Shown in pieces: positions 42,830-51,898 of a stretch of 64,000 nt of DNA. The DNA is from Tengunoibacter tsumagoiensis (lineage in GTDB: Bacteria; Chloroflexota; Ktedonobacteria; Ktedonobacterales; Ktedonobacteraceae): positions 310,001 to 374,000 of the forward strand of contig NZ_BIFR01000002.1 of the NCBI RefSeq assembly GCF_003967535.1, given 5' to 3'. Position numbers and translations under genes: made by a program. Every line of letters begins with the position of its first letter. Within the stretch, counting starts at the first letter, position 1. The notes below the pieces were generated by a model. The model did not search any database. It had not been told where the DNA came from and was given only the letters and a program-made list of their open reading frames with translations.

Positions 42830-45800
42830 TCAGGCATCGAGATGGAGAAGATGAGGAGCTACTAATAGACCCATGGGTTTAAGCTGGTATTCATAGGCCC
42901 AATCTTTTCCCTCAGAGCGCCAGAATTCAGGACCACACCACTTTGCTTTCTCATTGGTATTGTGCAGACCTCCAAAGGCATTGACGCGATTGCCAAAGGC
43001 AGTGATCGCAAGTGTATGCTCTCCTGCGGAGATAAAACCCAGCTCGCATTGAAATGGAGCGAAGGCAATCTTCCCACGAACCTCTCCGTCAAGCGCAATC
43101 GAGAGCAGAGGAGTCTTAAATTTGGGCGTAAAGAGAGCCATCTCTGCATCATTGCCAGTAAGTGGGCAATGATACGTCACATTACCGGCGTAGAAAGGCA
43201 GCCCCTGCCGCGTCCAGTCGCCAAAGGCAAGCTGTCGCACAGGCTTGATAATTCGTGCCTCACGACCGCGTATCTCAACGCCAAAGTCTCCTAGCAGATA
43301 GCACCATTCTAGATTCGTCTGTCGTCCAAATGGCAGTTCGAGGATCAGCTCATGCGTCCCAATTGAAAGATCTGGCAGACGAAGCGTCTGGATTGCTTCA
43401 TCAACAAACCAGCCATCAATCTGCTTTGAGACAAGCTGACCATTCAGGTAGATTGACACATTCGTGGCATCTTCCAGAGCCAGTTGCGGTGCCGTGACTT
43501 CAACTGTGGTCTGAATAGTGAAAGCAAGGCTCACTTGATGTTCGGCTGGTCGATGCTCTTTCTCGATCCAGGGCTGTGCAAAGGCCTCAAATTTTAAAGG
43601 ATAGCCAAGACGCTGGCGGAGCATATTATCAATGCGGAGGACTTCTTCTACCTCCTGCCAGGGCTCATCGTCTAAGTGATAGCGAGCCTGATCGAGCAAA
43701 AGAACATTGGGTTCAGAGAGCGTTACAGGGACCTGACTATGATTATAATCATAGATCTCAGCCTCGTCCCTGGCATGCCAGCGTTTTTGTGCCTGTCGTT
43801 CTCCCCCCTGGGTCCAGCCAGGTTCAAGGTGAAGCAGCAGACTTCCATGAGCAGGGAAGTTCCAGGCGATACGCGTTTTTCCATCCTGAAAAGTTGAGGC
43901 AAGCGTGAACTGTTCTCCTGTGAGCGTCTCCAGAACAGTGACTGTCCAACTGCCCGCCAGATAAATGTGGGTATTGTCGCACGCCTGAAATTTATCAGTA
44001 TTACAAATAAAGACAAACCGGTTCTCGCCATCCTGACGTATCTGATGGAGTAAAGTATCGCTGGCTCGTCCATTGGCCAGATGTATCTCTATCTCGCGCA
44101 CTTTTGAGACGCTTTCCAGCAAGCGTCGACGAGTTAACGGAATATGGACACATCGTGCAGCCAGTTTTTCGGCGCGATCAGATGGTTGAGCATCTACGAG
44201 CGAAGGAATCTCTCCTGCAAAGACAATCTTGCCCCCATGAGCGCAGAAGGACTCAAGCCGCTCCAGCGTCGTCGCCCGAATGGTTCGCATAGACGGAACA
44301 ATTACCACATCATAACGCCCCTCACCAACCGAGAAACGCGCTTCGGTCTGCTGATGAGAAAGAGAGGGTAAAAGCGACTCAGCGATGAAATCAAAATCAA
44401 TGAGTCCAAAGAGCAGCCAATTTGTCAGATCATCGAAGTTCTGTTCGCGCTCTTCGCGTTCTGCTGCTGTCTGTTCAAGAGGGCCATAACAGAGCCAGAA
44501 CGACTCAATTGGATGGATCACACCAACACGAACATGAGCCTTACCGCGAGTCAGAGCGGTATTGACGCGTGCAAAATGATTTTCGACAAGAGGGTACTCA
44601 CGATACCAGGGAGATTGATAATTAATCGATGCGGGGTAATCGCGTTTGGCCTCACCAGCCATCGAGACCCATGAAAGATGATGAACGCGCACAGTGATCC
44701 CCAGCGCAGCCTGCCAATCGCCCTGAGCTTTATGACCCACGAAATCAAAATCCCAGTTGGTGACCCCATAGAGCTCACTCAAGACTCCTGGACGTCCATA
44801 CTGGTGGGCAGCACTTTGAGCCTGTTTGGCAGTTGTATATTCATGAGAATCGCAGAGGATATCAATTCCAGGCAGCTCAAAACCGCGATAAGAGCGCATA
44901 GCTTCGCCTAACGCCTGCGTCTGAGATTCAAGCGTCTTCTCCTCCATCATATGCCCGGTCAGAGCCAGATGATGTTCCTGGCACCAGGCTCCCAGCGTAT
45001 CAGCAAATGCCTGCGAGAAGCGTTCGGCGATATGATCGTGATAGTGGTAGCGTGCAAGTGAGGCTTCTCCCTCTGGCAGCTCCCAGAAGAGCTCAGGCAG
45101 ACGATCTTCCAGGTGATAACCATAAGCCTGTGCAAAGGTCGCCAGAAAATCGTCTGTCCAGGGTAGATAGAGATCCGTCAGTTCTTCGGCAAAGTGGAAG
45201 GCCTCTTTATGTGCAAATTGTGGCTCATCAGTGAAGATTGCAGGGACAACGGAACCAAAAAAATCACCAATGGTCTGGGCATAGCGTTCATGTGTGACGG
45301 CAATAAAGCGTTCAATGGCAGCTTTCTGGAGCGTATCGACATAGGATTGATTATTGAACCAGGGAGAATTGCGAGCGATCTCGAGATATGCATACCAGAT
45401 CACAGCATCCTGGGGTGCAGGCTCATTCTCCTGCAAGCGTTGATAGCTCGTCAGATATCCTCGTTCCAATGTGACCGCATAGCGTGCGAGTAAGCGTCCT
45501 TTTTCGGTGCGGGAAGCTCGAGCGCTACTATCCTGTTTCCCAGGAAGGCGACTGGTTGGACTGCCATAAGGAGCATAGGTAAAAAGGAGATGTCTGGCTC
45601 GAAACTGTGGATCAACCGTAACCAATCCTCCAGCAGCGCCGGAAGGCCAGCGATCCTCATCATAGAGCCAGGCCAGCATCTGTTCCTGCTGAGCCTTCTC
45701 CACGCATGCACGCACTAACGCGAGATATTCTTGACCGAGATATTCTGTCTCCAGGCCAGTACGCACATGGATATGAAAGCCCCCAAGCCCCATCTGTTTA

Positions 45801-45943
45801 AAAACCTCAATCTGATGGAGGAGTTGATCTCGTTTGAGGGCCGTGTTCCAGGCCCAGAAAGGCGTACCACGATAAGCAGCCGTAGGGTGTTGAAACAGCT
45901 CGAAATTGAATTTTTCTGCATTCTTTTGCTGATAAAGTTCCAT
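42830..45943 (-). CDS. Large cytoplasmic glycosyl hydrolase (GH106/GH2-like)
   Basis: The 1,037-residue protein opens with FELFQHPTAAYRGTPFWAWN, followed by GLGGFHIHVRTGLETEYLG and LAWLYDEDRWPSGAAGG. This start is shared by a family annotated as glycosyl hydrolase with similarity to alpha-L-rhamnosidase-like GH106. A TIM-barrel-like region (GHMMEEKTLESQ, GIDILCDSHEY) and a GH2-type C-terminal beta-sandwich (DATNVSIYLNG, FYAGNVTYHC) follow. There is no signal peptide. The substrate is probably an imported oligosaccharide with a terminal deoxy sugar, but this is inference. The ribosome binding site is GGGGGG 5 nt before the ATG. It stands alone. Confidence 0.82.
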   Translation of the reverse strand: MELYQQKNAEKFNFELFQHPTAAYRGTPFWAWNTALKRDQLLHQIEVFKQMGLGGFHIHVRTGLETEYLGQEYLALVRACVEKAQQEQMLAWLYDEDRWPSGAAGGLVTVDPQFRARHLLFTYAPYGSPTSRLPGKQDSSARASRTEKGRLLARYAVTLERGYLTSYQRLQENEPAPQDAVIWYAYLEIARNSPWFNNQSYVDTLQKAAIERFIAVTHERYAQTIGDFFGSVVPAIFTDEPQFAHKEAFHFAEELTDLYLPWTDDFLATFAQAYGYHLEDRLPELFWELPEGEASLARYHYHDHIAERFSQAFADTLGAWCQEHHLALTGHMMEEKTLESQTQALGEAMRSYRGFELPGIDILCDSHEYTTAKQAQSAAHQYGRPGVLSELYGVTNWDFDFVGHKAQGDWQAALGITVRVHHLSWVSMAGEAKRDYPASINYQSPWYREYPLVENHFARVNTALTRGKAHVRVGVIHPIESFWLCYGPLEQTAAEREEREQNFDDLTNWLLFGLIDFDFIAESLLPSLSHQQTEARFSVGEGRYDVVIVPSMRTIRATTLERLESFCAHGGKIVFAGEIPSLVDAQPSDRAEKLAARCVHIPLTRRRLLESVSKVREIEIHLANGRASDTLLHQIRQDGENRFVFICNTDKFQACDNTHIYLAGSWTVTVLETLTGEQFTLASTFQDGKTRIAWNFPAHGSLLLHLEPGWTQGGERQAQKRWHARDEAEIYDYNHSQVPVTLSEPNVLLLDQARYHLDDEPWQEVEEVLRIDNMLRQRLGYPLKFEAFAQPWIEKEHRPAEHQVSLAFTIQTTVEVTAPQLALEDATNVSIYLNGQLVSKQIDGWFVDEAIQTLRLPDLSIGTHELILELPFGRQTNLEWCYLLGDFGVEIRGREARIIKPVRQLAFGDWTRQGLPFYAGNVTYHCPLTGNDAEMALFTPKFKTPLLSIALDGEVRGKIAFAPFQCELGFISAGEHTLAITAFGNRVNAFGGLHNTNEKAKWCGPEFWRSEGKDWAYEYQLKPMGLLVAPHLLHLDA

Positions 45944-46347
45944 TAAATCCCCCCTTCATTGGTTGGATATACAACAAATTATAGAACTGATCGAGCTACC
46001 TTTTGATTGAATAGATTTCGTAGTGGAGCATTCAATTTCTAAAAGGAAGCAAATGAAAGTATATTGATGCAATTATAACGGAAAGAATCGGTGTTGCCTA
46101 GCTTTTGACCTTATCCATCAAGGTACTCCAATGTGGAGCATCAGCGAAGCATTGGAGCAGCAGGCGTCGCTCCGCTGATCCCACACTGGTGCCACCTCTG
46201 CACACAGGTGGATAGTCCGTGTAGACCTGATTTGAGAGAGGATGTGTTCCAGGAATATGGTATGCTTAGATGAGATACTGTTTGTAACGACAGCTTTTTG
46301 TTGCTGGAGTGCATACTTTCTGCATACTTCAAAGAGGATGTATACCT
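45944..46347. other. Intergenic region with overlapping hairpins
   Basis: No gene is seen in these 404 bases. Between 46126 and 46185 CTCCAATG (46126-46133) can pair with CATTGGAG (46150-46157). Alternatively TGTGG and ATCAGCG (46132-46146) can pair with CGCTGAT and CCACA (46173-46185). The two structures share bases and exclude each other. A further CCACCT/AGGTGG hairpin follows near 46192-46211. This may be a leader of the methyltransferase gene. Confidence 0.4.
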
Positions 46348-47391
46348 ATGGCACGATCATACCACACCAACCAGGTTTTATCTTCTCCAGAGCCGCTGAT
46401 TGGTTCAACCTATCTAACCCCGACCTATCGTGTTGACCTTCGTCCAACGCACACCAAAGATGTGTTTTTTGATGCAAGCCCTGTTTCAGATTGGCGTACA
46501 CTCTCCTGGAAAAAGATTGGGCGTCCTTATCGAGTAGAGCGCTGGTCTAAAGAGAAGAAACAGTGGGAGCGAGAGCATGGTCAGGAATTGCCCCCGCAGA
46601 CCTCCTGGGAGATGTTCAATCGCTCATTTCAGCAGCTCTTTGACGCCGATGCCCTTGCCAGCCGCAAAGAAGCTTTACGCTCGCTGGGTTATGAGTTGAG
46701 CCACGGAGATCTCCATGAAGCCTGGGAGGCTGTAGAAGAGATGGTGCAGGCAACCGTATGGAATAAGATTCATCGGATTGAAGATGCCGTCTGGGACCCT
46801 CGTGGCAAGCGAGCACTCTTCGAAGGTCTGGACGTTAAAAAGCCCGAAGTCCTTTTTCTAGGGGCGGCAGATGGCTATGAAGCGATGCAACTTTTAGCGA
46901 TGTATCCAGGTGGTCATGCAGTATTAGTAGATTATGATGACTATTGTCGTACGCACCGTTTTGGCCAATTTCCTGCGGCCTATCCATTCCTTGGCGTCAA
47001 TGAAGCGACCGGCGCACCTGCCGTCTGGTATCGAGAAGAGATGAACATCGATTTTGAGGTAGTTGATATTCGAGACCTCAACTATGGACGTGAGTTCGAT
47101 ATTGTCGTGAGTATTGGTCTTATTGAGCACTTCCCTGATGAGTATAAGCCATTAGCATTTGATATGCATCGCCGTTTTCTCAAACCGGGAGGGTATGCGA
47201 TTATGACCACGCCTCGTTTGCAGTTACAGTCCAGATTGTTTTACACTTTATTTGCAGACATTATGAACTTTGCCTATCGTGAATTGATGGATGTGACCCA
47301 TCTGGGTCTCTATGCTTATGAGAATGGGTTCGAGATCCTGCGCCATGGGCGTATCAAGGCCCATAATGGCATTATTACCCGCGCACGTTAA
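46348..47391 (+). CDS. SAM-dependent methyltransferase
   Basis: The 347-residue protein has a Rossmann methyltransferase fold in its second half: VLFLGAADGYEAMQLLAMY (motif I, unusual GAADG), VLVDYDDYC (acidic motif), FDIVVSIGLIEHF and RRFLKPGGYAIMTTP. The first 150 residues are not familiar; they are rich in Trp and charged residues. GAGG precedes the ATG at 46348. The globin gene starts 29 bases after its stop codon, so both are probably in one operon. The substrate is unknown. Confidence 0.82.
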   Translation: MARSYHTNQVLSSPEPLIGSTYLTPTYRVDLRPTHTKDVFFDASPVSDWRTLSWKKIGRPYRVERWSKEKKQWEREHGQELPPQTSWEMFNRSFQQLFDADALASRKEALRSLGYELSHGDLHEAWEAVEEMVQATVWNKIHRIEDAVWDPRGKRALFEGLDVKKPEVLFLGAADGYEAMQLLAMYPGGHAVLVDYDDYCRTHRFGQFPAAYPFLGVNEATGAPAVWYREEMNIDFEVVDIRDLNYGREFDIVVSIGLIEHFPDEYKPLAFDMHRRFLKPGGYAIMTTPRLQLQSRLFYTLFADIMNFAYRELMDVTHLGLYAYENGFEILRHGRIKAHNGIITRAR

Positions 47392-47419
47392 TACGAGAGA
47401 AAGCACAAGGTTTCCCGGT

Positions 47420-47824
47420 ATGGTAGTACAAAGAGATATTGAAAATCGTGAAGATATCGCCAGATTGATTCGTGGCTTTTATACCCATGCAATGCAAGAT
47501 GAGCTCATTGGCCCTTTCTTTACCGAGATTGCAGCCATCAACCTTGAAGAGCATCTCCCAGTTATGTACGATTTCTGGGAGAACCTCTTATTTCAGACCG
47601 GAGCGTATCGAGGAGGAATGATGTATAAACATATACTGCTCGATCGCCAGAAGAAGCTTGAAAAGATCCACTTTGCTCGCTGGCTGGAGCTCTTTGAGCA
47701 AGAAGTAGATCAGCATTTTAATGGACCAGTGGCCGAGGATGCGAAGAGTCGAGCTCGCTCGATTGTCCCTTCTCTGTATCTCAAGCTGAACCCGGCTTTT
47801 CTGCCAATGACACGAAAAGAGTAG
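47420..47824 (+). CDS. Group III truncated hemoglobin
   Basis: The 134-residue protein matches group III globins: IARLIRGFYTHAMQDELIGPFFTE, split as LIRGFYTHAMQD and ELIGPFFTE, then LPVMYDFWENLLFQTGAYRG, HILLDRQKKLEKIHFARWLELFE (proximal His in KIHFARW) and SRARSIVPSLYLKLNP. It binds heme and oxygen or NO in the cytoplasm. The ATG at 47420 has AAGG 9 nt upstream; the open frame further upstream overlaps the methyltransferase gene and is not used. Confidence 0.93.
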   Translation: MVVQRDIENREDIARLIRGFYTHAMQDELIGPFFTEIAAINLEEHLPVMYDFWENLLFQTGAYRGGMMYKHILLDRQKKLEKIHFARWLELFEQEVDQHFNGPVAEDAKSRARSIVPSLYLKLNPAFLPMTRKE

Positions 47825-47926
47825 CAGCAAAAGCAATGCTACTCATGTTATGAGTCGATACGTTTCTTGCTACAAGCAAGCCTCGTCTCCGTGTGAAACT
47901 GCTTGTCCATTAGCGACCCCAAAAGC

Positions 47927-47957
47927 TTGACTCTCCCCTTAGAGGATACTCTATACT
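47927..47957 (+). promoter_or_regulatory. MerR-type promoter with 19-bp spacer
   Basis: TTGACT (47927-47932) and TATACT (47952-47957) are separated by 19 bases, 2 more than normal. The spacer holds an imperfect dyad, TCCCCTTAGAGGA. This layout is the classic target of MerR activators and lies directly upstream of a merR-type gene. Confidence 0.7.
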
Positions 47958-48023
47958 TCTGATTGTAGAAGGTTCTTGCAGAAAGTTCTCGCGGAAAGTT
48001 CTTCTATTTAGAAAGATGTAGCT

Positions 48024-48854
48024 ATGTTTAAGATTGGCGATTTCTCAAAGTTGAGCCAGGTCTCAATCAAAACGTTGCGCTATTACGATGACTTTGGTCT
48101 GTTGAAGCCCGCTGCGGTAGATGAAGAGAGTGGCTATCGCTATTACGAGGGAAGCCAATTAGGGCGATTGAATCGTATTCTTGCACTAAAAGATATGGGA
48201 TTATCACTCACCCAGATCGCACAGGTCTTGAAGGAGAATATCACCCCTGATCATCTCAGAGGAATGTTGCACCTTAAGCAAATGGAATTGGAGCAACACT
48301 TACAGGATGAGCAGTTTCGTCTACATCGAATCGAAGCCTGGTTACAACAGTATGGAGGAGAAAGTACAATGCCCCAATATGATGTCGTTATTAAGTCATT
48401 GCCAGAGATCCGGGTTCTTCAAAGACAGGCAGTTGCTCCAACTCAGCCTGAGTTGGGTCCAACGCTTGATCGTTCATTTGATAGTGTTATGGATGCTCTG
48501 TCTGCTCAGGGAGCGAAACCACTGGAGGCTCCTACAACAGTCTACTACAATGAAGAATACTGTGATATCAATATCCACGTGGGAGCGTGTACCCCCTTTG
48601 AAGGGAAGCTTAACCCTGAACTTCTTCCACAGGAATGTGAGATTATCACCCTTCCAGCGGTCAAAGTTGCCTCAACCATCCATCATGGCAGTTTCGCCAC
48701 AATGCATCAGGCCTATCAAGCGATACTGCAATGGATCGAGAGCAACGGTTATCAGATCTGTGCTCCTAATCGTGAACTTAACCTTGTCTATCAGCGCAAT
48801 GGAGATCAAGCGAACTTTGTGACGGAGATTCAGTTCCCTGTCCAGATTGGCTAA
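48024..48854 (+). CDS. MerR-family regulator with GyrI-like effector domain
   Basis: The 276-residue protein has an N-terminal MerR helix-turn-helix (FKIGDFSKLSQVSIKTLRYYD, split as KIGDFSKLSQVSIKTL and RYYDDFGLLKP) and a coiled-coil linker to about residue 110. A GyrI-like/BmrR-type ligand domain follows (YDVVIKSLPEIRVLQRQ, ASTIHHGSFATM). It is like BmrR, which binds hydrophobic drugs. The promoter at 47927 suggests autoactivation. The gene downstream (BtrH-like) starts 43 bases after the stop codon and is a probable target. Confidence 0.95.
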   Translation: MFKIGDFSKLSQVSIKTLRYYDDFGLLKPAAVDEESGYRYYEGSQLGRLNRILALKDMGLSLTQIAQVLKENITPDHLRGMLHLKQMELEQHLQDEQFRLHRIEAWLQQYGGESTMPQYDVVIKSLPEIRVLQRQAVAPTQPELGPTLDRSFDSVMDALSAQGAKPLEAPTTVYYNEEYCDINIHVGACTPFEGKLNPELLPQECEIITLPAVKVASTIHHGSFATMHQAYQAILQWIESNGYQICAPNRELNLVYQRNGDQANFVTEIQFPVQIG

Positions 48855-48897
48855 AAAGGATTGTTTAAACGTAAGTATCGCAGGAGAGGTTAAATCT

Positions 48898-49818
48898 ATG
48901 AATCCATCACAGATTGTTTATGTTGGAAACGCACATTATTGTTACGCCAATTCAGCTGCGATGTTACTTGCAGCAAGTGGGGAAACGGTTTCACCAGCTT
49001 TGATCGAAGTACTGACAGGCGTTGGTCTGGGAGCTCTTCTGATCCCTGGAGCCCCGCCCTTATTTAGTATGCATGCACCAGATGAGGGGCTTTCGCAGGC
49101 GCTTACACTATTGGGATATGACTTCATAGAGCAGACTGCACCGCCAGAAGATCCAATCGCATCATTACGTTCACAACTTCAGCAGGGACCAGTGGTGTTA
49201 GGACCATTAGATATGGGACACCTGCGCTATCTCCATGACTATGAATATCTGGGTGGTGTAGATCACTACGTATTGGCGTATGAGCTTAATGAGCAGGATA
49301 TCCACCTGCACGATCCTCAAGGATGTCCATACATCTCGCTGGATCTGGAATCATTTCAGCAGGCCTGGCTGGCAGAACAGATCTCCTATCGACGAAGTCC
49401 CTATCGGTTATGGCATGGACCGGTGCGTCAGCGCGTAGTGCCTCAGGAAGAACTGTATAGTCAAGCAATCTCTGCGTTCCAGAGGATCTATCGCAAGGCT
49501 GAGAACTTCACGGTCCAGCGGCACTGGTTGACTGGCGCTACCGCTATACATGCTTTTGCAGAGCAACTGCAAGGTGCAGGCGTGCGCGCTTCTTTGATAA
49601 GCTTCTCACTGCCCTTAGGAGCCAAACGAGCTCATGATTATGCAGCCTTTTTTAAGCCCTATCATCCTGAACTGGCCCGTTTAAAAAGTGCCCAGAGCCA
49701 GTCATTTGGACATCTTCATTCGCTCGTTGCCCAGAACCGCTGGCCTCAATCTGTATCAGAGCTAAATGTATTAGCAGATCTTGAAGCAGAATTTCAAGAT
49801 TGTTTGCTGCAAGTCTGA
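48898..49818 (+). CDS. BtrH-like / papain-fold cysteine-peptidase-like protein
   Basis: The 306-residue product begins MNPSQIVYVGNAHYCYANSAAM, split as QIVYVGNAHYCYANSA. The cysteine of CYANS, the histidine of VDHYVLAYE and the aspartate of HDPQGCPY match the C39/BtrH N-terminal arrangement. Family members act as acyl carriers/acyltransferases or peptidases. The C-terminal half (after 190) is helical and unfamiliar. GGAGAGG lies 8 nt before the ATG. It is co-oriented with the merR gene, suggesting a drug-response pair. Function is not certain. Confidence 0.7.
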   Translation: MNPSQIVYVGNAHYCYANSAAMLLAASGETVSPALIEVLTGVGLGALLIPGAPPLFSMHAPDEGLSQALTLLGYDFIEQTAPPEDPIASLRSQLQQGPVVLGPLDMGHLRYLHDYEYLGGVDHYVLAYELNEQDIHLHDPQGCPYISLDLESFQQAWLAEQISYRRSPYRLWHGPVRQRVVPQEELYSQAISAFQRIYRKAENFTVQRHWLTGATAIHAFAEQLQGAGVRASLISFSLPLGAKRAHDYAAFFKPYHPELARLKSAQSQSFGHLHSLVAQNRWPQSVSELNVLADLEAEFQDCLLQV

Positions 49819-50032
49819 TAGGATCAGCGCGTTTAAGGGGATCAAACAGATCATGTGAGCCGGCAGATGACCTCATTCCTGGAGACGAACCAACATATGA
49901 AACCGTTGGTCGAGCTAATCCGTGAATGAACTACGATAAAGATAATGAAGATCCAACCCTGTTGGTATCTGATGATTGATAAACTTCATTGCTTTAAAAA
50001 GGTTTAATCGGAGAAGTCGAAAGGAATTGCAG

Positions 50033-50893
50033 ATGAGTAAGCCGGCTGCACAGATCTCAAATAAAGTAAACGGTGTTGGACGGAGAGTACACGGAGCTGC
50101 GACCAGCCCAGGAATGGTCTTGCTTGCCCGCTGTGGCTATGCGGCCAAAGGTCTGGTCTATGTCATTATTGGCATCCTGGCAGTACAACTTGCCTTTGGC
50201 CTGGGGGGATCAGCGATTGACCAGCGTGGAGCGCTTCAGACCCTGAGCGAACAACCATTTGGAAAATACATGCTGATCATCGTCGCCGTTGGCCTTCTGT
50301 TATATGCCATCTGGTCTTTTATTCAAGCCATCTTTGATACAGAGCGCAAAGGGAAGCAAGCTAAAGGGATAGTCGCACGTCTTGGATATGCGGGCGTGGG
50401 GATCTCCTATGGACTGCTGGCCTGGGGATCATTCCAGGTCATTGCTGGATCGGGAACTGGATCAAAAAACTCAACCGCCTCTGCGCAGGACTGGACTGCT
50501 ACCCTGCTTAAGCAACCTTTCGGAGTTGGACTGGTAGTCGTACTTGGCTTGATCGTCCTGGCTATTGCAGGGGCATTATTTGCTAAAGCCTATAAAGCGA
50601 AGTTCCAGTATCGGCTTAACCTGACCAACGTGAGAGCCTCATTAAGAAAAGTGCTCGTGAACCTGGGGCGTGCGGGATATACCTCGCTTGGTGTCGTGTT
50701 TGTCATTGTGGGAATCTTTTTTATCGTTGCCGCCGTCCAACACAATGCGACTGAAGCGAAGGGACTGGATTCCGCTCTTCTGACATTAGCTCAACAGCCC
50801 TTTGGTCAGTTTTTGCTGGCCATCGTCGCGCTTGGTCTCGTTGCGTATGGTATCTATTCCTTTGTTGAAGCACGTTATCGTCGCCTGGGATAA
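50033..50893 (+). CDS. DUF1206-type six-helix membrane protein
   Basis: The 286-residue protein has six hydrophobic helices in three pairs. Each pair starts with a similar segment: ARCGYAAKGLVYVIIG, ARLGYAGVGISYGLLAWG and GRAGYTSLGVVFVIVG. The repeats are linked by QPFGKYMLIIVAVGL and QPFGQFLLAIVALGL. This threefold repeat is the DUF1206 fold. The function is unknown. AAAGGAA precedes the ATG at 50033. Confidence 0.9.
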   Translation: MSKPAAQISNKVNGVGRRVHGAATSPGMVLLARCGYAAKGLVYVIIGILAVQLAFGLGGSAIDQRGALQTLSEQPFGKYMLIIVAVGLLLYAIWSFIQAIFDTERKGKQAKGIVARLGYAGVGISYGLLAWGSFQVIAGSGTGSKNSTASAQDWTATLLKQPFGVGLVVVLGLIVLAIAGALFAKAYKAKFQYRLNLTNVRASLRKVLVNLGRAGYTSLGVVFVIVGIFFIVAAVQHNATEAKGLDSALLTLAQQPFGQFLLAIVALGLVAYGIYSFVEARYRRLG

Positions 50894-50908
50894 ACGAGGC
50901 AGATCGGC

Positions 50909-50995
50909 AAAGAACCTGTTAAAGAACCTGTTCTGGTACGTTTTCAAAGAACCTGTCCACACAATCATTGGAGCGCGAATGTGGGCAGGTTCTTT
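50909..50995 (+). terminator. Terminator with three direct copies of AAAGAACCTGT
   Basis: The 16-bp stem AAAGAACCTGTCCACA (50946-50961) pairs with TGTGGGCAGGTTCTTT (50980-50995), one wobble, and is followed by T residues. Two further direct copies of AAAGAACCTGT lie at 50909 and 50921, and each could pair with the same right arm. It ends the DUF1206 transcript. Confidence 0.8.
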
Positions 50996-51319
50996 TTGTG
51001 CGTGATGAGCACCCAAACAAAACATTAAAGCCTGGATGATTGCTGAAATAACGGTGAATAGGGAGAATATGGAGAATTCATTACTAAGGTCTAAATTTAA
51101 TAACTTTATCTACACCAAATTATAACCGTATTTAGATGAATAAAATGCCAATATCGTTTATACTTTGTAAAGTTGCACGTATATTGGGGGGATAAAGAAG
51201 CGAAATTGAGTGTATTATCAGGATTTCGGTACTCAATGATTTTCAATGAGTGTTATAAACGTTGTTAAGAAATGACGTCAAAAGGTGACAAATACGTAAG
51301 AATGTGTTATCATGGTGGT
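50996..51319. other. AT-rich region upstream of the IS607 element
   Basis: These 324 bases contain no gene. The left end of the IS607 element must lie here, but IS607 elements have no inverted repeats or target duplications, so I cannot place it. Confidence 0.35.
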
Positions 51320-51898
51320 ATGAAATTAAGCCAGTACGCGAAACAACAAGGGATTAGTTATCGCACCGCGTTACGCTGGTTTCGAGATGGAACCATTCAA
51401 GGGTATCAGGCTCCATCAGGAACGATTATCGTGACGGAAAGCCGCGAACCAGCGCAAGCCGTTCAAAAAGTTGCCATTTATGCGCGAGTTTCATCCTCAG
51501 AGCAGCGGGAGGATTTAGAACGGCAAGCCGAACGTTTGAGCCAGTATTGTACCGTACGCGGGTATCACGTGGCGCTGGTTGTCAAAGAAGTGGCTTCTGG
51601 GGTCAATGACAGTCGGCCAAAATTGCTGAGTCTTTTAAAAGATGCCAGCATCACGCGGGTGGTTGTCGAACATCGCGACCGTCTCACGCGTTTCGGTTTT
51701 CAGTACATTGATGCGCTCTTTTCGGTACAAGGTCGGGTGATTGAAGTGGTCAATCCCGCCCAAAACGATACCGAAGAATTGCTGGCTGACTTGACCAGCA
51801 TTATCTACTCGTTTTGCGCCAGACTCTATGGACAACGGAGAGCCAAACACAAAACAGAGAAAGTGGTGCAAGAGTTACAGGAACAGGGGGATGCCTGA
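51320..51898 (+). CDS. tnpA: IS607-type serine recombinase (TnpA)
   Basis: The 192-residue protein has an N-terminal MerR-like helix-turn-helix (KLSQYAKQQGISYRTALRWF) and a resolvase catalytic core with YARVSSSEQREDLERQ, where the serine near 58 is the nucleophile, and REMKELxE-type ends replaced by RAKHKTEKVV. It catalyses excision and insertion of the element through a circular intermediate. The ATG at 51320 is preferred; a longer frame begins at 51272. Confidence 0.95.
   Translation: MKLSQYAKQQGISYRTALRWFRDGTIQGYQAPSGTIIVTESREPAQAVQKVAIYARVSSSEQREDLERQAERLSQYCTVRGYHVALVVKEVASGVNDSRPKLLSLLKDASITRVVVEHRDRLTRFGFQYIDALFSVQGRVIEVVNPAQNDTEELLADLTSIIYSFCARLYGQRRAKHKTEKVVQELQEQGDA

Noticed and set aside
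48307..48822. A plus-strand frame (171 codons) in the MerR-type gene
   Set aside because: It overlaps the MerR gene in another frame and has no start signal or domain.
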